Positions 34,387 to 46,902 of a stretch of DNA of 64,000 nucleotides are shown here, one piece after another. The DNA is from Jaltomata sinuosa. Its lineage: Eukaryota > Streptophyta > Magnoliopsida > Solanales > Solanaceae. The translations under genes and the position numbers were made by a program. The notes under the pieces were generated by a model. It saw only the letters and a program-made list of their open reading frames with translations, did no database searches and was not told the DNA's origin. The stretch's first letter is position 1; every line of letters begins with the position of its first letter. The DNA lies in assembly GCA_003996215.1 (NCBI GenBank), contig QJPP01001557.1, forward strand, positions 206,607 to 270,606, in the 5' to 3' direction.

Positions 34387-34500
34387 TATCTCAATTTTTC
34401 TTCGGACTACCTCTACCTTTCCTAAAACTTATTATAATCAACCTCTCACACCTTCTTTCTAGCTAGTGCATCCGTGCATCCCCTCTTTACTAAAATTTAA
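34387..34500 (-). mobile_element. RTE-type LINE remnant, right piece
   Basis: CAACCTCTCACACCTTCTTT and nearby sequence resemble 42715-42780, resuming the LINE cut at 29487. 34500-34968 holds nothing recognised. Confidence 0.5.
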
Positions 34501-34968
34501 CGGATAATCATGATATAATAGCTAGATCATGTTTAGAACACATACCTCCAACATATATGTGAAATCTTTCTCAAAATAACCTTAGGCCGAGCTCCAAACA
34601 CCTAAACTGGTTATATAATAAACAAAATCTGATAGTCAATTTTCTATACCTGGCAGACTACTCATCGCAATAGTGCCTTTGGGTATCACAATCATGGTTC
34701 AGTGCCTAGCATCCCTTTGCAACCACACTCCTGAGCCTTGTGATCGTGCAACTCAGTTCACCAAGGTCAACCCCAATCACTACTTCACAGTCTTAGTCAG
34801 CTTCTCACGATCGTGATGTGTAGAAGTATCTTCATCATGATTGTGTCACACAATCTGCAATCACGAAGAAAAATTGTGCACCAGTTGTCGAAACTCACCC
34901 AAGACCCTCAGGTCCTAATGCAAAGATCATACCAAAACGTCCCAAATAACATTATTGTTGACACTTCT

Positions 34969-35383
34969 TGTTGGGATCGAAATTGAGAGGGCATCATGTG
35001 GAAGCTAGTAATTGTAAATATTAACGGTGATAAATCAGATGACAAAGAAAAATATACTAAAAAGTGTAACATATTAATATGGTTTGGTCAAGTGACCTAC
35101 ATATTAAAAACTAAAATTAAAAAACATAAGACTTATTGGGAGGATAATCTCCCCCTAAACAAAAAACTCTAAACCACTACATTGTGGATGTTATTATGTT
35201 GTGTTTGAGAAATAAAGATCTTCTATTTATAGAAGTCTAAACTTCTCTTCCAAGAAAGAATTAACCAATTATGGAAGATCTTTTCCTACGAGGAAACATT
35301 TACCACCAAGAAAACCTTTTTGAAGTAAAACACAATTATGGTATAATTCAAATAAAGTAGGAAATTCAGGGCAAACCCTAACA
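34969..35383 (-). repeat. 3' LTR of the small LTR element
   Basis: Begins TGTTGGGATCGAAATTGAG and ends AACCCTAACA on the plus strand. Confidence 0.9.
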
Positions 35384-35730
35384 AATCTTTCCTTGGCCTG
35401 AATTTTCTGATAAATTTAATCATCATCTTCTTCTTCACATCATCTTCATCACTTCTGCTTGTCATGGTTAAAAATAAAGTTAAAAATATTATGGGTTAAA
35501 AATGGTTTAAAAAATATCTTATTTTTATTTTTAAAGATGCAGCAGCAGGTATGTTGAAAATATGGTTGAAACTTGAAACTCATTCTCCACATGTAGTATT
35601 TGGACAAAAATCTTCATTATCATCAAATTGGTTGCAACTTGATTTGAAATCGCCTTAAACATGTCTTCACCTCGTTCAATTGTTGGACCGTTGGATCATT
35701 GGACCACTAGATCGTTGGCTCTGATACCAC

Positions 35731-36147
35731 TTTTTGGGATCGAAATTGAGAGGGCATCATGCGAAAGCTAATAATTGAAAATATTAACTGTGATAAATCA
35801 GATGACAAAGAAAAATATACTATAAAGTATAACATATTAATATGGTTTGGTCAAGTGACCTACATATTAAAAACTAAAATTAAAAAGCATAAGACTTATT
35901 GGGAGGATAATCTCTCCCTAAACAAAAAAACTCTAAACGAATACATTGTGGATGCTATAATATTGTGTTTGAGAAATAAAGATCTTCTATTTATAGAAGT
36001 CCAAACTTCTCCTCCAAGAAAGAATTAACCAATTATGAAAGATTTTTTCCTACAAGGAAACTTTTACCACCAAGAAAACCTTTTTGAAGTAAAACACAGT
36101 TATGGTATAATTCAGATAAAGTAGAAAATTCAGGGCAAATCCTAACA
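35731..36147 (-). repeat. 5' LTR of the small LTR element
   Basis: Same sequence as 34969-35383; its inner tip reads TTTTGGG instead of TGTTGGG. Confidence 0.9.
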
Positions 36148-36178
36148 CTTCTTACACAATGTGTCAAAACATAATTTA

Positions 36179-36371
36179 GAGCCTGTTTAGATTTGACTTA
36201 TTTTAGGTATTTTTAAGCACTTTGGTAGTGTTTGAGTAAACGAAAAAAATATTTTTAAATACTTGTTTTTAAGTCAAAATAACAAAAATAAATCAAAAGT
36301 CATACATTAGAATTTTTAACTTATGGCTTATTGCTTATAAGCATAAGTTATAAGTCCATCCTAACAGACCC
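36179..36371. mobile_element. Tourist-like MITE (PIF/Harbinger type)
   Basis: 193 bp with ends GAGCCTGTTTAGAT and ATCCTAACAGACCC (imperfect inverted). TTA lies on both sides (36176-36178 and 36372-36374), the 3-bp duplication of Harbinger elements. No coding. Confidence 0.75.
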
Positions 36372-36739
36372 TTACATATACAAGGTCTCAAAATACAATT
36401 TAAAGGATTAAATCTAAAAACAAGGTTGAATTGTTCCAAAAATGTTACGCTGAAAGTAAATGACTAATGTAGTCAGGCGCATAGTAATGTAACCTAGATG
36501 GCGCCGGCATATAACAATGGCGAAATCAAAAATTTTGGCAAGAAATTCAAAAAGAAAAAAATTACAATAATACTACCCCTAAAACTCTTGGAGTAGGATA
36601 GAATTTTTTTATAGAAAACTTACATAAATATGGTATATTAAGAAATTTTTTATTATCTGTAGTACTAACATTTTTTTTACTTGATATTTATAATACACGC
36701 ACAATACAGTTTTAATACATATTACAGAGAATAATTTAT

Positions 36740-38245
36740 AAAAGGGATAATTTCATCAAAGTGCATATAGAAAATTTACATTGCAAACAAATAACCAAAA
36801 ACTTACATTACAATTTCATAGCCAAAACTGATTTGCCTCATAAGTGAAAACTAACATGTTCTAACAGTTCCTTCTTCTCCTCCTTCTCAATTCTACGAAT
36901 ATTTCAATAAAATAAACAATTACGTAACAACTCTTGCTGCTTTTTTCCTAGCTTATCTGGACGAACAATTTCATGCAATTATTGTTGCTTTTTCCTGAAT
37001 TTTTTGGATGTTCAGCCATTATTGAAGCTCAAAACTTCAAAATTGAAAAATAAATTTATGTAAATAAGCTCTGTTTTGAGTGGGTATAGTTACAAAAGAT
37101 CGATTATGTATTGAAAAGCCCAAATCAAAATTTTTGGATGATTTGGTGTAGTTTTGAGGTGTTTTTGGATGAATTTGATACTTGAATTCGAGGAAGAAGA
37201 TGAAGTTTGTTTCTTGTATATATTTGTATATTGTATTATTGTATATTATTGTATATACAATACAATTTTTTTATTTTGGTGATTTTCTTCTTCCTCTTCA
37301 TTTTATACACACTTATACAATGCAAATACATTGTTTAAACATTATATATACATATGTATATATTTGTATAATTATGTATATCATTATATTAGTATATATA
37401 TATATATATATATATACCCAATATACAATAATATTATGCAAAATTATAAAAGGAGTATGATACACTCATATACAATATCATACAATATTAAACACTATTA
37501 TACAAATAACCGATTTCGTCTTTTTCCTTGATTCTAAGCATCAGATTCATTCAAAAAATGCAACAAATCACCCAAGAAGACTGTATTGTATATACAACAA
37601 TATACACTATTATACAAAAAAATGAACTTCATCTTATTCCTAGAACCCAAGCACCAAATTCATCCAAAAATACCTCAAAACTACACCAAATCAGCCAAAA
37701 TTTCAGATTTGGGCTCCTCAATACATAACCAATCTTTTGTGACCATACCCACTCAAAACAGATCTTACTTACGAAAATTTTATTTTCAAATTTGAAACTT
37801 CGAGCTTCAATAATGGATGAAAATTCAAAAAATTTGTGGTACATATACTTCGGCCCTTCTGTTTCTCACTAATTTTGAAAACATTGAAGAATTTCTCATA
37901 CTAATGTACCCAAAAAATTTGGATCTGTATCATTAGAAATTTCAAACTCAAATCTAACAATCTCCAATTGAAAGAGTGGGCAGGTGAATGGTGGAGTGGG
38001 ATAAGGGAAAGGACCTAATTTGAGACAAAACAGATAAGTGAAAGTAGATGAATTCTCTTTTTCTTCACTTTTTTTTTTGAAAACTGTTGATGAAAGAAAG
38101 AAGAAAGAAGATGAAGATGAAAAATGAGATGAGGAGAGAGAGAGAGAGAGACTTGGCCATTTTTGGTAAGAACTTAAAAACTGGGCTATATTTTACAATG
38201 TAATTTTGTTGAATGCACTTTTATGTAACTTTTCCTTTATAAAAT
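36740..38245. mobile_element. Large foldback element with arms of about 700 bp
   Basis: The left end AAAGGGATAATTTCATCAAA pairs with the right end AAAGGAAAAGTTACATAAAA (minus strand). Long inner arms also pair: GATTTGGTGTAGTTTTGAGG near 37139 with its exact complement near 37688, and CTGTTTTGAGTGGGTAT near 37070 with its complement near 37745. Only the centre (about 37280-37540, rich in TATA repeats) is unpaired. Short open frames inside are shadows. Superfamily not assigned; exact target duplication not found. Confidence 0.82.
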
Positions 38246-39472
38246 ACATATAATACAAGTTTTATTCATGAATAATATATTTATCACACACTTTAAGACT
38301 CTTATAATTCATAATGTAGATTTCTTGCTAAACAAGAATAATACATTTAAGACACTTATAATATATCTATATTGCATGCATAATTCACTTTTAATACATA
38401 ATGCAGATTTAGCTGATGGTATTATAGTATTGCTATGTATTGCTATAGATGGTAATAAATAAAAAGTATATTTAAAAACAATAATTATTTGTTAAAAAGT
38501 ACTCATCCAAGTAATTTTTTTTAAAAAAAATTGTGATTGACACAATTAATATTAAGATTTCATTTCTCACACAAAAGTAAACCCAAAATTTGAGGACCCA
38601 AAAGTATAAGATTTTGAACGTACCTTCTCGAACCGTACGCCACATTATATTAGCATGATTAGAAGTCATAATTTTCTCATGAATCGTACACAAAAAAAAC
38701 TACGAATCTAAGCACAAAACATGAAGTAAGAAGAGATTTTCTAGACTTTGGCTGGCATTTAGATTTTAGACCCACAAAGTATCTTAGCAGGTTGGCAATT
38801 TGCACTAATAATCATTCTGTATTCAATGGATGATACATTATTTTCAATAATTATAGAAATATATTAAGTTTCGAAACCCAGAAAATTGCTAGTTTAGTGT
38901 TCCTTTGCCGGTTGGTAGACCCTCAAAACTGCAATTTGCAAACACAAATTTCCATGGGAATCAAATAAATGTACTTCAGATTGTGATCCAAATCACATTT
39001 AGATGCACTGGAATTTGATCTAAAATTTACGTCATATATCATCACTGTTTTGGTTGTTAATGGAATATAAATAAATAATCCATTGGAACAGACATGCATC
39101 AAATTCAAAGACCAACTGATAGACAAGAGCAATTAAATGCACGTGCATGCATCAATAGATTTACTGTACTCACTTCAAAAATAAACATGTATACCAACTA
39201 ATAATAGAGTATTTAAAACTCCTACTACTACTAGAAAATCAAAATTAGGGATGGACATACTTCATCGTTAATCTTATTTAGTGATGAATTAGAGATAGAT
39301 AATCATCCAAAATTATGTTATCTCTTTTAGTACACTATTTATGTGTCTTATCTATCAATATCAAGATTAACAATGAAGGAACTAATTTAGGAACTTTACA
39401 ATATTTATACTTTCAAAAAAAATAAAAAATTAAGGGCAAAATTATAAAATTTTAATTAACTCTATCTTGGTT
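38246..39472. other. Intergenic; one copy of an unclassified repeat
   Basis: No gene was recognised. 38540-38640 resembles 18290-18360. The rest is AT-rich single-copy-looking DNA. Confidence 0.4.
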
Positions 39473-40730
39473 TTATAAATTGACAAACAATTTGGGACAA
39501 ATATTTCTAATAATGTGGACAAGTGATACAGGATGGACGTGGAAACCCCATTCCGCTTGTTCCCGGAGGTTTTCTGAGGGAGTGTAAGGCCGATATCTCT
39601 CTTTCAACGGCTTTAGGTCAAAGTCCATGCTTCTTTTTCTGTTACTTTGGATTATCGACCTTGTATACATAGGTGCAACCAACTAGTCATCTTAACCTAT
39701 AATTTTAGATTCGTACCTGTTGTGGACGTCTTCTCATGTCATTGTCGAGAATTTCAATAAATTCTTGTTTTAGTTTTAGAGAAGCACTGGAGCTTCTAGG
39801 GTTGAGCACTTTGGTGAAAGCTTTCGATGCCACTCGTCTGGAACTGAAAGTAGCAGCATCCTTTCCCTTGGAAGTGTATCACGAATTCTCAGAGCGGCTC
39901 GTTGTCTCCTTAAGCAATTTTGAAGATGTTGGCTTTCCTTGCTTGCACCTTTTTGACTCCGGCGTATGCTTGCACAAAGAAATCTGCAAGATGTTCAAAA
40001 ACAATTGATGGAATGCTCGGGTAACATGGAATACCACATCATGTCCCCTTTAGTCAATGTCTCCCCAAACTTTTTGAGTAGAACTGATCTCACCTTGTTC
40101 GATTGCAAGTCATTGCTTTTTATTGCTCATTTATAGGTGGTCACATGTTCTTGCGGATTAGTGGTCTCGTTGTACTTCAGGATATTTGGCATTTTAAATC
40201 ACTTGAGAAGCATTTTCTGGGCCGTGCTCGGAGGGAATGCTTATATGTATCTCCTCGAATTTGAGCCTTTTAGGATTGGTGGAGCTCCTGGAATCTGGTC
40301 CACGAGGGCATGAAACTCTTTTTCATTTTGATCCACCTTGCTATCAAGCGTCTTCAAGTAATCTAGGATTTTGGACCAGTCCTTGCTGTTGGGAGGGGGG
40401 TTGGTTTCTCCTTAGTCCTCGTCTCATGTTTGGTGAGGTGACTCCATAAGTGGTGCCTGTAGGTCTAGGGTGGCCTTATCTTGTAAGCTCATTTTTTTTA
40501 TAAGAGTTCAGTATAGCAAAGAATTTTGCAAAATTAATCTATGTTGCCTTGGCGGCATTTTGGTCATTGTTGCTTTCGTCATGATGGGTGTGATTTTTAA
40601 CGTGAACTCTTTTATTCGTTCTCCACAATGATTGGATCGACTCCTTCAACAGTCGAATTATTCTGAACAGGGTCAACATTCATGTTGATTTGATTCTCAG
40701 TCTCAGCCATCTTCCTAGAGGGTTTCACTT
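39473..40730 (-). pseudogene. Degenerate Ty3/gypsy gag
   Basis: Read on the minus strand it starts near 40711 with MAETENQINMNVDPV, then NILKYNETTNPQEHVTTY, VRSVLLKKFGETL, VKKVQARKANIF, EFVIHFQ and AFTKVLNPRSS, the order of a plant gypsy gag capsid region. It ends near DLKPLKERYRPYTPSENLRE (39590-39650). Multiple stops and shifts; no pol, LTR or target duplication is visible beside it. Confidence 0.65.
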
Positions 40731-41139
40731 CACAAAAAATATGAAATTTTGTTAGTAAAGATGTTAAGCGACCAAACCAATACCACAATTATTCTTAGCT
40801 CCACAGTGGCCATCAAACTGTTCACCCCAAAAAAGGTACAACTGAATTTATTAGTATGATTTAAAGGATAAGAGGTCCTGATTTGATCAGGCATAGCAAA
40901 AATAAAATATAATACTGTAAAGTAAAGTAAGAGAAGTGTCAGATGTAAATAAGGAGAGAAATGATAGAGCTGGAGCTAATAAAGATTGCAGAGGATCGTA
41001 AGTAATCTGATGAGTGCTTGGTTATTATTATACTTAAAAGGATCTATAACCTGTTACAGATAATGAAAAAAATCAAATTGCAATAATACTAAATATGATT
41101 GACTTGTATTTAGATAGTTGTGATTTTTTGTGTCATGCG

Positions 41140-41174
<35 letters not shown>

Positions 41175-42225
41175 TGTAATTACATGATCTTATATAGGGG
41201 TTCAACTTCAATCGTGGAATTCTACACATTAAATTCCTTCATTAACATCTGATTAAATGCCATTGACTGATAAATAAGTAATGATTCACATTGTACAAGG
41301 ATCGGTTATGTAACAACTGACAACGACTAGCGTAAGATAGTTGACTTTACTCTGGACTAAGATATTCTCTCGAAGCAGTATATGAACCTTTGTTGTGTAT
41401 GGACCTTTGTGGTGCTCTTTGTGTGATTCGGTTCTTATTATCTTGGCCCACATAGTCGTGACCTATAATTGAGTTCTATTAGCTAGAGGTACGTGGCATG
41501 TTTCTAACATGTCCATGTGTTAGAGGCTACTTTTGTCCTATACAATACCAAGGATCTATATATTATGACTTTATTCTTCAAATTTCTAAACTTTTACCCA
41601 TTACACAAATCTAATAGAACTTCATAAAATCTGAATGCACTAAATTACTCAATATGTGAGCTTCATTTGCTCTTTCTTAACTCATTCACCACTATAAATC
41701 CTTTAACAAAAGGTTTGTGGCCTCATACCCCATACCTTTAAACCATAAATCACTGAGTGCAATACCTAGTTATGTCTTTAGCAATCTCAAAGGTAATAAA
41801 TACTACTATTCACTTGCCTTGCCACACATAAGTTTTTTCAAGTTACCCATATCCGACATTCTCTATCCAGCTTATCTAACCAATTTCACATCCAAGCCAC
41901 GTATATTACTTCCTTCACCAATCAAATTTAGCTCATTAACTTGTAGATGCTATGAAATTACACACCTTAGTATACTATGAACCATCTTCCCATCGATCTT
42001 ATCACGTCATTCATCTGAAATTCAAACCTTATGATTACCAGTCTCAAAACCACCATGAAACTTACCATAACTCTTGCTAAAAAATGTTGATACAATTTCT
42101 TTTCCATTCATACTCAACAATCTACACACTATATAATTAACGCAAGATAGTGTCACCAAAATCCGTACAAGACTCAAGTAAAAATCTTGATTTGATTGTC
42201 ACCATCAGTTCTTGCCAATGAATCA
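40731..42225. other. Intergenic with (TG)n microsatellite
   Basis: No gene or element end was recognised. A (GT)n run lies at about 41144-41171. Confidence 0.45.
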
Positions 42226-44070
42226 ACAACAACAACAACAATGATAACAACAACAACAACATACCCAATGTATTCCCATAAATTAGGGTATGGGGAGGGT
42301 AGAATGTATGCAGACCGTACCTTTACCTCAGAGGTGAAGTAAAGAGGTTATTTTTGATAGATCCTTGGTTCAAAACAAAAGATAACCAAACAAATATGTA
42401 ATGAGAGTACAAGCGCCTATAAAAGAAAATAACAAATAGTCACAAAACTATACTACAATAAAAATAATACTATAATCCAATTACACGAAGCACTAGCAAG
42501 TAGCAGAAGCTAGCGAAATAAAACTACAAGATTAGTCCTAAAACTACTAAAAAAGATATAAGACACTGCACTCCTCCCTACTAGCATGATACAAAACTAC
42601 CTACTAACCTTTTACCCTAATTCGTGCCCTCCACACCTTTCTATCTAAGATCATGTCCTCAGTAAGCTGCAACTGTATCAAATATTATCTAATCACCTCT
42701 CTCCAATATTTTTTTGGTCAACCCAATCTCTCCTAAAACCATCCATATCTAGCCTCTCACACTGCTACACAGGGACCTCCGTGAATCTCCCTATCACATA
42801 CCCAAACTATCTCAACCTCACTTTCCGTATCTTGTCTTTCACTGAAGACACTCTCACCTTGTCTCGAATATCATCATTCTGAATCCTATCCCTCCTAGTA
42901 AACCCACAAATCTAAAGCAACATCCCCATCTCATCCACTTTCATCTTCTGAATATGAGAGATATTAACCGGCCAACACTCTACCCCATATAACATAGTCG
43001 ATCTAACTGCCACTCTATGGAACTTGTATTTCAGTTTAGGAGAAACCTTCTCATCACACAAGACCCCAAATATGAGCTTCCATTTTATCCACCCTGTACC
43101 AATACGATGGGTAACATCCTCGTCAATTTCACCATCTCCCTGGATGATCGATCCAAAGTACTTGAAGCTACCTCTCTTTTGGATAACATGCGTATCAAGC
43201 CTCACTTCCACGTTATCTCAAGTGTTACTTAACTGAACTTGCACTCTAAATATTTTGTCTTAGTTCTACTCAATCTAAACCCTTTAGACTCCAGGGTCTG
43301 TCTCCAAACCTCCAACTTGTCAACTCCTTTGCAGGTTTCCTCAATCAAAACTACGTCGTCCGCAAATAATATACACCAGGGCACCTCACCTTGAATTTGT
43401 TGTGTCAAAACATCCATCACAAAGGCAAATAAAAATAGGCTAAGGGACAATCCTTTGTGCAATCCCATTACCACGGGGAATTGCTCAAAATCTCTCCCTC
43501 AGTTCTAACCCGAGTTTTTGTGCCATCCTACATGTCTTTGATTGACCTAGTGTATGCCACATGTACACCCTTAGACTCCAAGCACCTCTATAAAACCTCC
43601 CTAAGAACTTTTTTGTAAGCCTTTTCTAGGTCGATAAATATCATGTGCAAATCTTTCTTCCTCTCCCTGTACTGCTCCACCAATCTCCTCACAAAATGAA
43701 TAGCCTCTGTAGTTGATCATCCTGGCATGAATCCGAACTGATTCTCAGAAATAGTCACAATCCTCCTTAACCTCAAATCCACCATCCACTCCCAAACCTT
43801 CATGGTATGACTCAACAACTTGATACCCCTATAGTTATTGCAATTCTAAATGTCACCCTTGTTCTTGTACTATGAAATCATTGTACTCCATATCTAAGCT
43901 CAGGACATGTTTGCCTTTCTGAAAATGACATTAAACAATCCAGTTAGCCACTCCATACTTGCCCCGCTTGTGCACTTTCAAAATTCCACCAGAATCTCAT
44001 CTTGCCAAGTCGCCCTACCCCTATGCATCCTACGAATAGCACATTTAAGAAGTTCTTCAAGCCCAAGACT
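42226..44070 (-). mobile_element. RTE-type LINE, 5'-truncated and decayed
   Basis: On the minus strand the reading includes FLFAFVMDVLTQQIQGEV, the active site LFADDVVLIEE near 43340-43372, WRQTLESKGFRLSRTKTKYL, then FKYFGSIIQGDG and MLYGVECWPV, a series typical of plant RTE reverse transcriptase. The 3' end carries a (TTG)n tail (plus strand CAACAACAACAA, 42226-42262), as expected of RTE. Further RT pieces continue up to about 44000. Many stops and frameshifts. Confidence 0.82.
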
Positions 44071-44084
44071 AGTTATTCATTCAC

Positions 44085-44489
44085 AATGGACTAGAAGCGT
44101 AAGATATGTGAGTGGGTCAAGTAGTTGAAGATGCTTAATGGGCATGCTTCAAATTTGGGAGAGGATTGATTGTTGTGAAAATGGTTGCATGTTTACTATA
44201 AGGATGATATTGATTTAAAATATTGTAAGTATTATGAAAGAGTTCATTTTAAGCAGGCTCTTAGAGGAAAGAGAGTTGTTTTTAAGGCGATGCATTATTT
44301 ACCGCTTATACTAGGTATAAGAGGTTGTACGCATCAAATAGATCTATTCCTTGTATGAGATGTCACCACACAAAATATAAGACCACCAAGCACTATGTGT
44401 CATCTATTAAATGAAGAGGCTTGGAAGCATTTTGATAGAACATATCCATATTTCACAGCTGAACAACGAAATATTAGGTTGGATTTATG
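44085..44489 (+). pseudogene. CACTA transposase (TNP2-type) fragment
   Basis: Pieces in more than one frame follow the TNP2 domain: IDCCENGCMFYYKDDIDLKY near 44167-44225, a FKAMHYLPL block near 44280-44310, MRCHHTKYKTT near 44356-44388, and EEAWKHFDRTYPYFTAEQRN near 44410-44470, then IRLDLC. The fragment ends exactly where an LTR begins (44490). No CACTA ends are visible nearby, so it is a relic. Confidence 0.75.
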
Positions 44490-46682
44490 TGTAACGACTG
44501 GGTCCGTCATTACGGGTAGTCCAATCGTGCCAAGTTTTAGAGTTAGAAAACTCTATATTTGGGAGTTTGAAATTCTGGGCTAGGCTAGCCTCGGTCAGTT
44601 TTGGAATGAGGTGGAGTCTATGGAAATTCTGGTAAGGATTGGGTTAGGTGTCTTGGTTTGATCTAGTTTTCCACGTAACCAAGACATAGAGGAGTCCGGG
44701 GGACTTTTCAGAATCGAATTTGGGTAAGGAGAACTCCCAAAATCGCGTTTAACGTGAAGGGGTTATTTCGGGTCGTCGAGGGAAGCAAGTGTATAGTAAA
44801 ATGGCCAAATCTGGGAGATTTCAGGACATTCTATCTGTGATGAGCGCAATGGTCCGCCGTAGTGACGTCCTCTATAGCGGTGGAAAATACCGCTATAACG
44901 GTGATCAAGATGGTCAACGCTGCTTAAGAACGCTATAGCGAAAGTCATCCGCTATAGCGGAATCGCTATAGTGGAGTAGGGACCGCTATAGTGGGCCAAC
45001 GGGATTTTAATGTAGAAATATTCCCCAAAACATTTAGTTTTCACAACTTTATTTTGGGAGAAGTGCTAGGCGATTCCAGGTGATTTTCCTCCGTTTTCCT
45101 TTGATTTTCTTCCCTAAGGTAAGATTTCTACTCCCCAATCTTTGTACTACTTTTCCTATGCGGTAGAATTGCTAGGAGGGAACTTGGGGGAAGGTTGGAA
45201 TAACTTAGGAATGATAGAATCCGGGGAAGGAAAGGGATTCAAAGCATGAATATGCTTGGGAATTATTAAAAGTAAGATATTATGATCATAGGTTGTTAAA
45301 TTCTCTATTTTTATCCGTAAAAATAATAGAACTAGGGAAATTAATGGTGGGAAAGCCCGAAAAAGGGGTGGAATGATCATGGGTGGCCTGGGGTTTTGGG
45401 ATTTGGTGTAATCCGGGTAATGTACAGGCCTTGTTTGTTAATTTCATGTACTTGTATATTATTTTAGACCAAGAACGAGAAAGGAATCTAGAACACGGGC
45501 AAGCTCGGGTTGAGTAGAGCTTGGATCATTTCGAGGTAGGTGATGGCTTACGATTCTTGTGAATGTTGTATAATTTTGTACTCTTATCTAAGTGTTTGTA
45601 TGAATTACATTGCTTAGGGAAGTTGTGTAGAATGTCTAAGGTTCCTATTTTACAGTCTGTGAGTTGAACGGTGTGTTTACTTGTTGGTTTATAAGTTGTT
45701 TGTTCATCTATTTGACTATGGACTATTGAAATTCGATTGTCTTGGGTACCATGCCTGGTACGGGAATACTAACGGTTGGCTCGGGTACCATGCCTGGTAC
45801 GGGAATACTACACACCTGGTACGGGTTTATTTTACTGCATTATTGTATTTATATTATTGTGTTGCATTGACTGATATTAGTTCTGTGAGTGAACCGAGTT
45901 GTTTATTGAAATATGTTACTTGTTTGGTGGTCCTTGAGTGACCGGGAAATTCTGTTATATCGTTGGGTTGGTCTTGGATTAGGCCAGGTTGTTCATTGAC
46001 ACTTAGGTATTGTCTAGAGGGGATCCCAGGGTGGGTCCGGGCTAGACAGAAAGGTATGGGTTATGGCAATGTGATGGTGGGTTAGAGTATAAGAGGTGGA
46101 TTTCATGCAGAAACAAGCTAAGTAGAGACTTGTAGTCTAGGTGTGCCTGTTAACATCGTTGCATGTTTTCCGTACTATTTACTTGATATTGTTGTACTGC
46201 TTATACACTGTTTATTTGGAAACTGGCTGATGATCCTACCAGTACACAGTGGTGGTGTACTGATACTGCACTTGCTTTTGTTTTGGTGAGAATAGGAAAT
46301 TTTCCAACGGCTGAGACGCGACCTCATCTATAGAACCAGCGATTTTAGACTTCAAGGGTGAGCTGCTCAATCAGGCTACCTTGGATATATCTTTAGAGTT
46401 TCATCCCACTTATTTTGGGCTTAAAACTACTTCCGTATTTTCCTTTTGGGGTTGCATCCCAGTACTCTAGATGTTGGTAGAATTGTTTGGTACTGCAACT
46501 TTCAGTTTCTAGGGGGATTTTCTGCAAGATTATTACTGGTATAGTTCTTTGCTTATTTAATTGCTAGTTTACTTTTTGTTTTGTTGGTTTTAGGCTGTTA
46601 GTCTAGGCTAAGGGTTGAACTCTATTGGTCCGCTCATCTGGGGGTTGGGTGGGTGCCACTCACGACGGCCTGGGTCGTGACA
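44490..46682 (+). repeat. 5' LTR of the second chromovirus copy
   Basis: Begins TGTAACGACTGGGTCC and ends GGGTCGTGACA. GCTATAGC palindromes lie at about 44868-44995 and the GGTACC tandem array at 45735-45830. Followed by TGATATCAGAGC (46687-46698), a near-consensus initiator-Met primer site. Confidence 0.9.
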
Positions 46683-46902
46683 AAGATGATATCAGAGCCC
46701 TAGGTTCATTGATCTCGTTGTACCAAACAGGTCTAGTAGAGTCTTGCAGAATAGTACAGAGACATCCATACTTTTCTTCGAGAGGCTATGGGGCTTTAGG
46801 AATAACTATCTTTTCCTTATTTCCTTCGTGCTATAACTTGATTCTAATTGGTATCCGGTGATACAAATTGGTATCTAACCTCATTCACTCTTCTGTCCAC
46901 AG

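Larger units (their letters stand above)
34969..36147 (-). mobile_element. Small non-coding LTR retrotransposon (TRIM/SMART-like)
   Basis: Two direct repeats of about 415 bp (34969-35383 and 35731-36147), about 95 percent alike by eye, enclose only about 350 bp. CTTCT flanks both ends (34964-34968 and 36148-36152), a perfect 5-bp target duplication. A tRNA-Met-type primer site lies beside the right LTR (TGGTATCAGAGCCA on the minus strand, 35715-35728), so it points left. No coding; the open frame in the right LTR (35759-36028) is incidental. It needs enzymes from another element. Confidence 0.92.

Noticed and set aside
35759..36028. 89-codon open frame as a gene
   Set aside because: It lies wholly in an LTR; the sister LTR copy breaks the frame.
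37182..37844. Several short open frames
   Set aside because: They lie in the arms and loop of the foldback element and have no recognisable domain.
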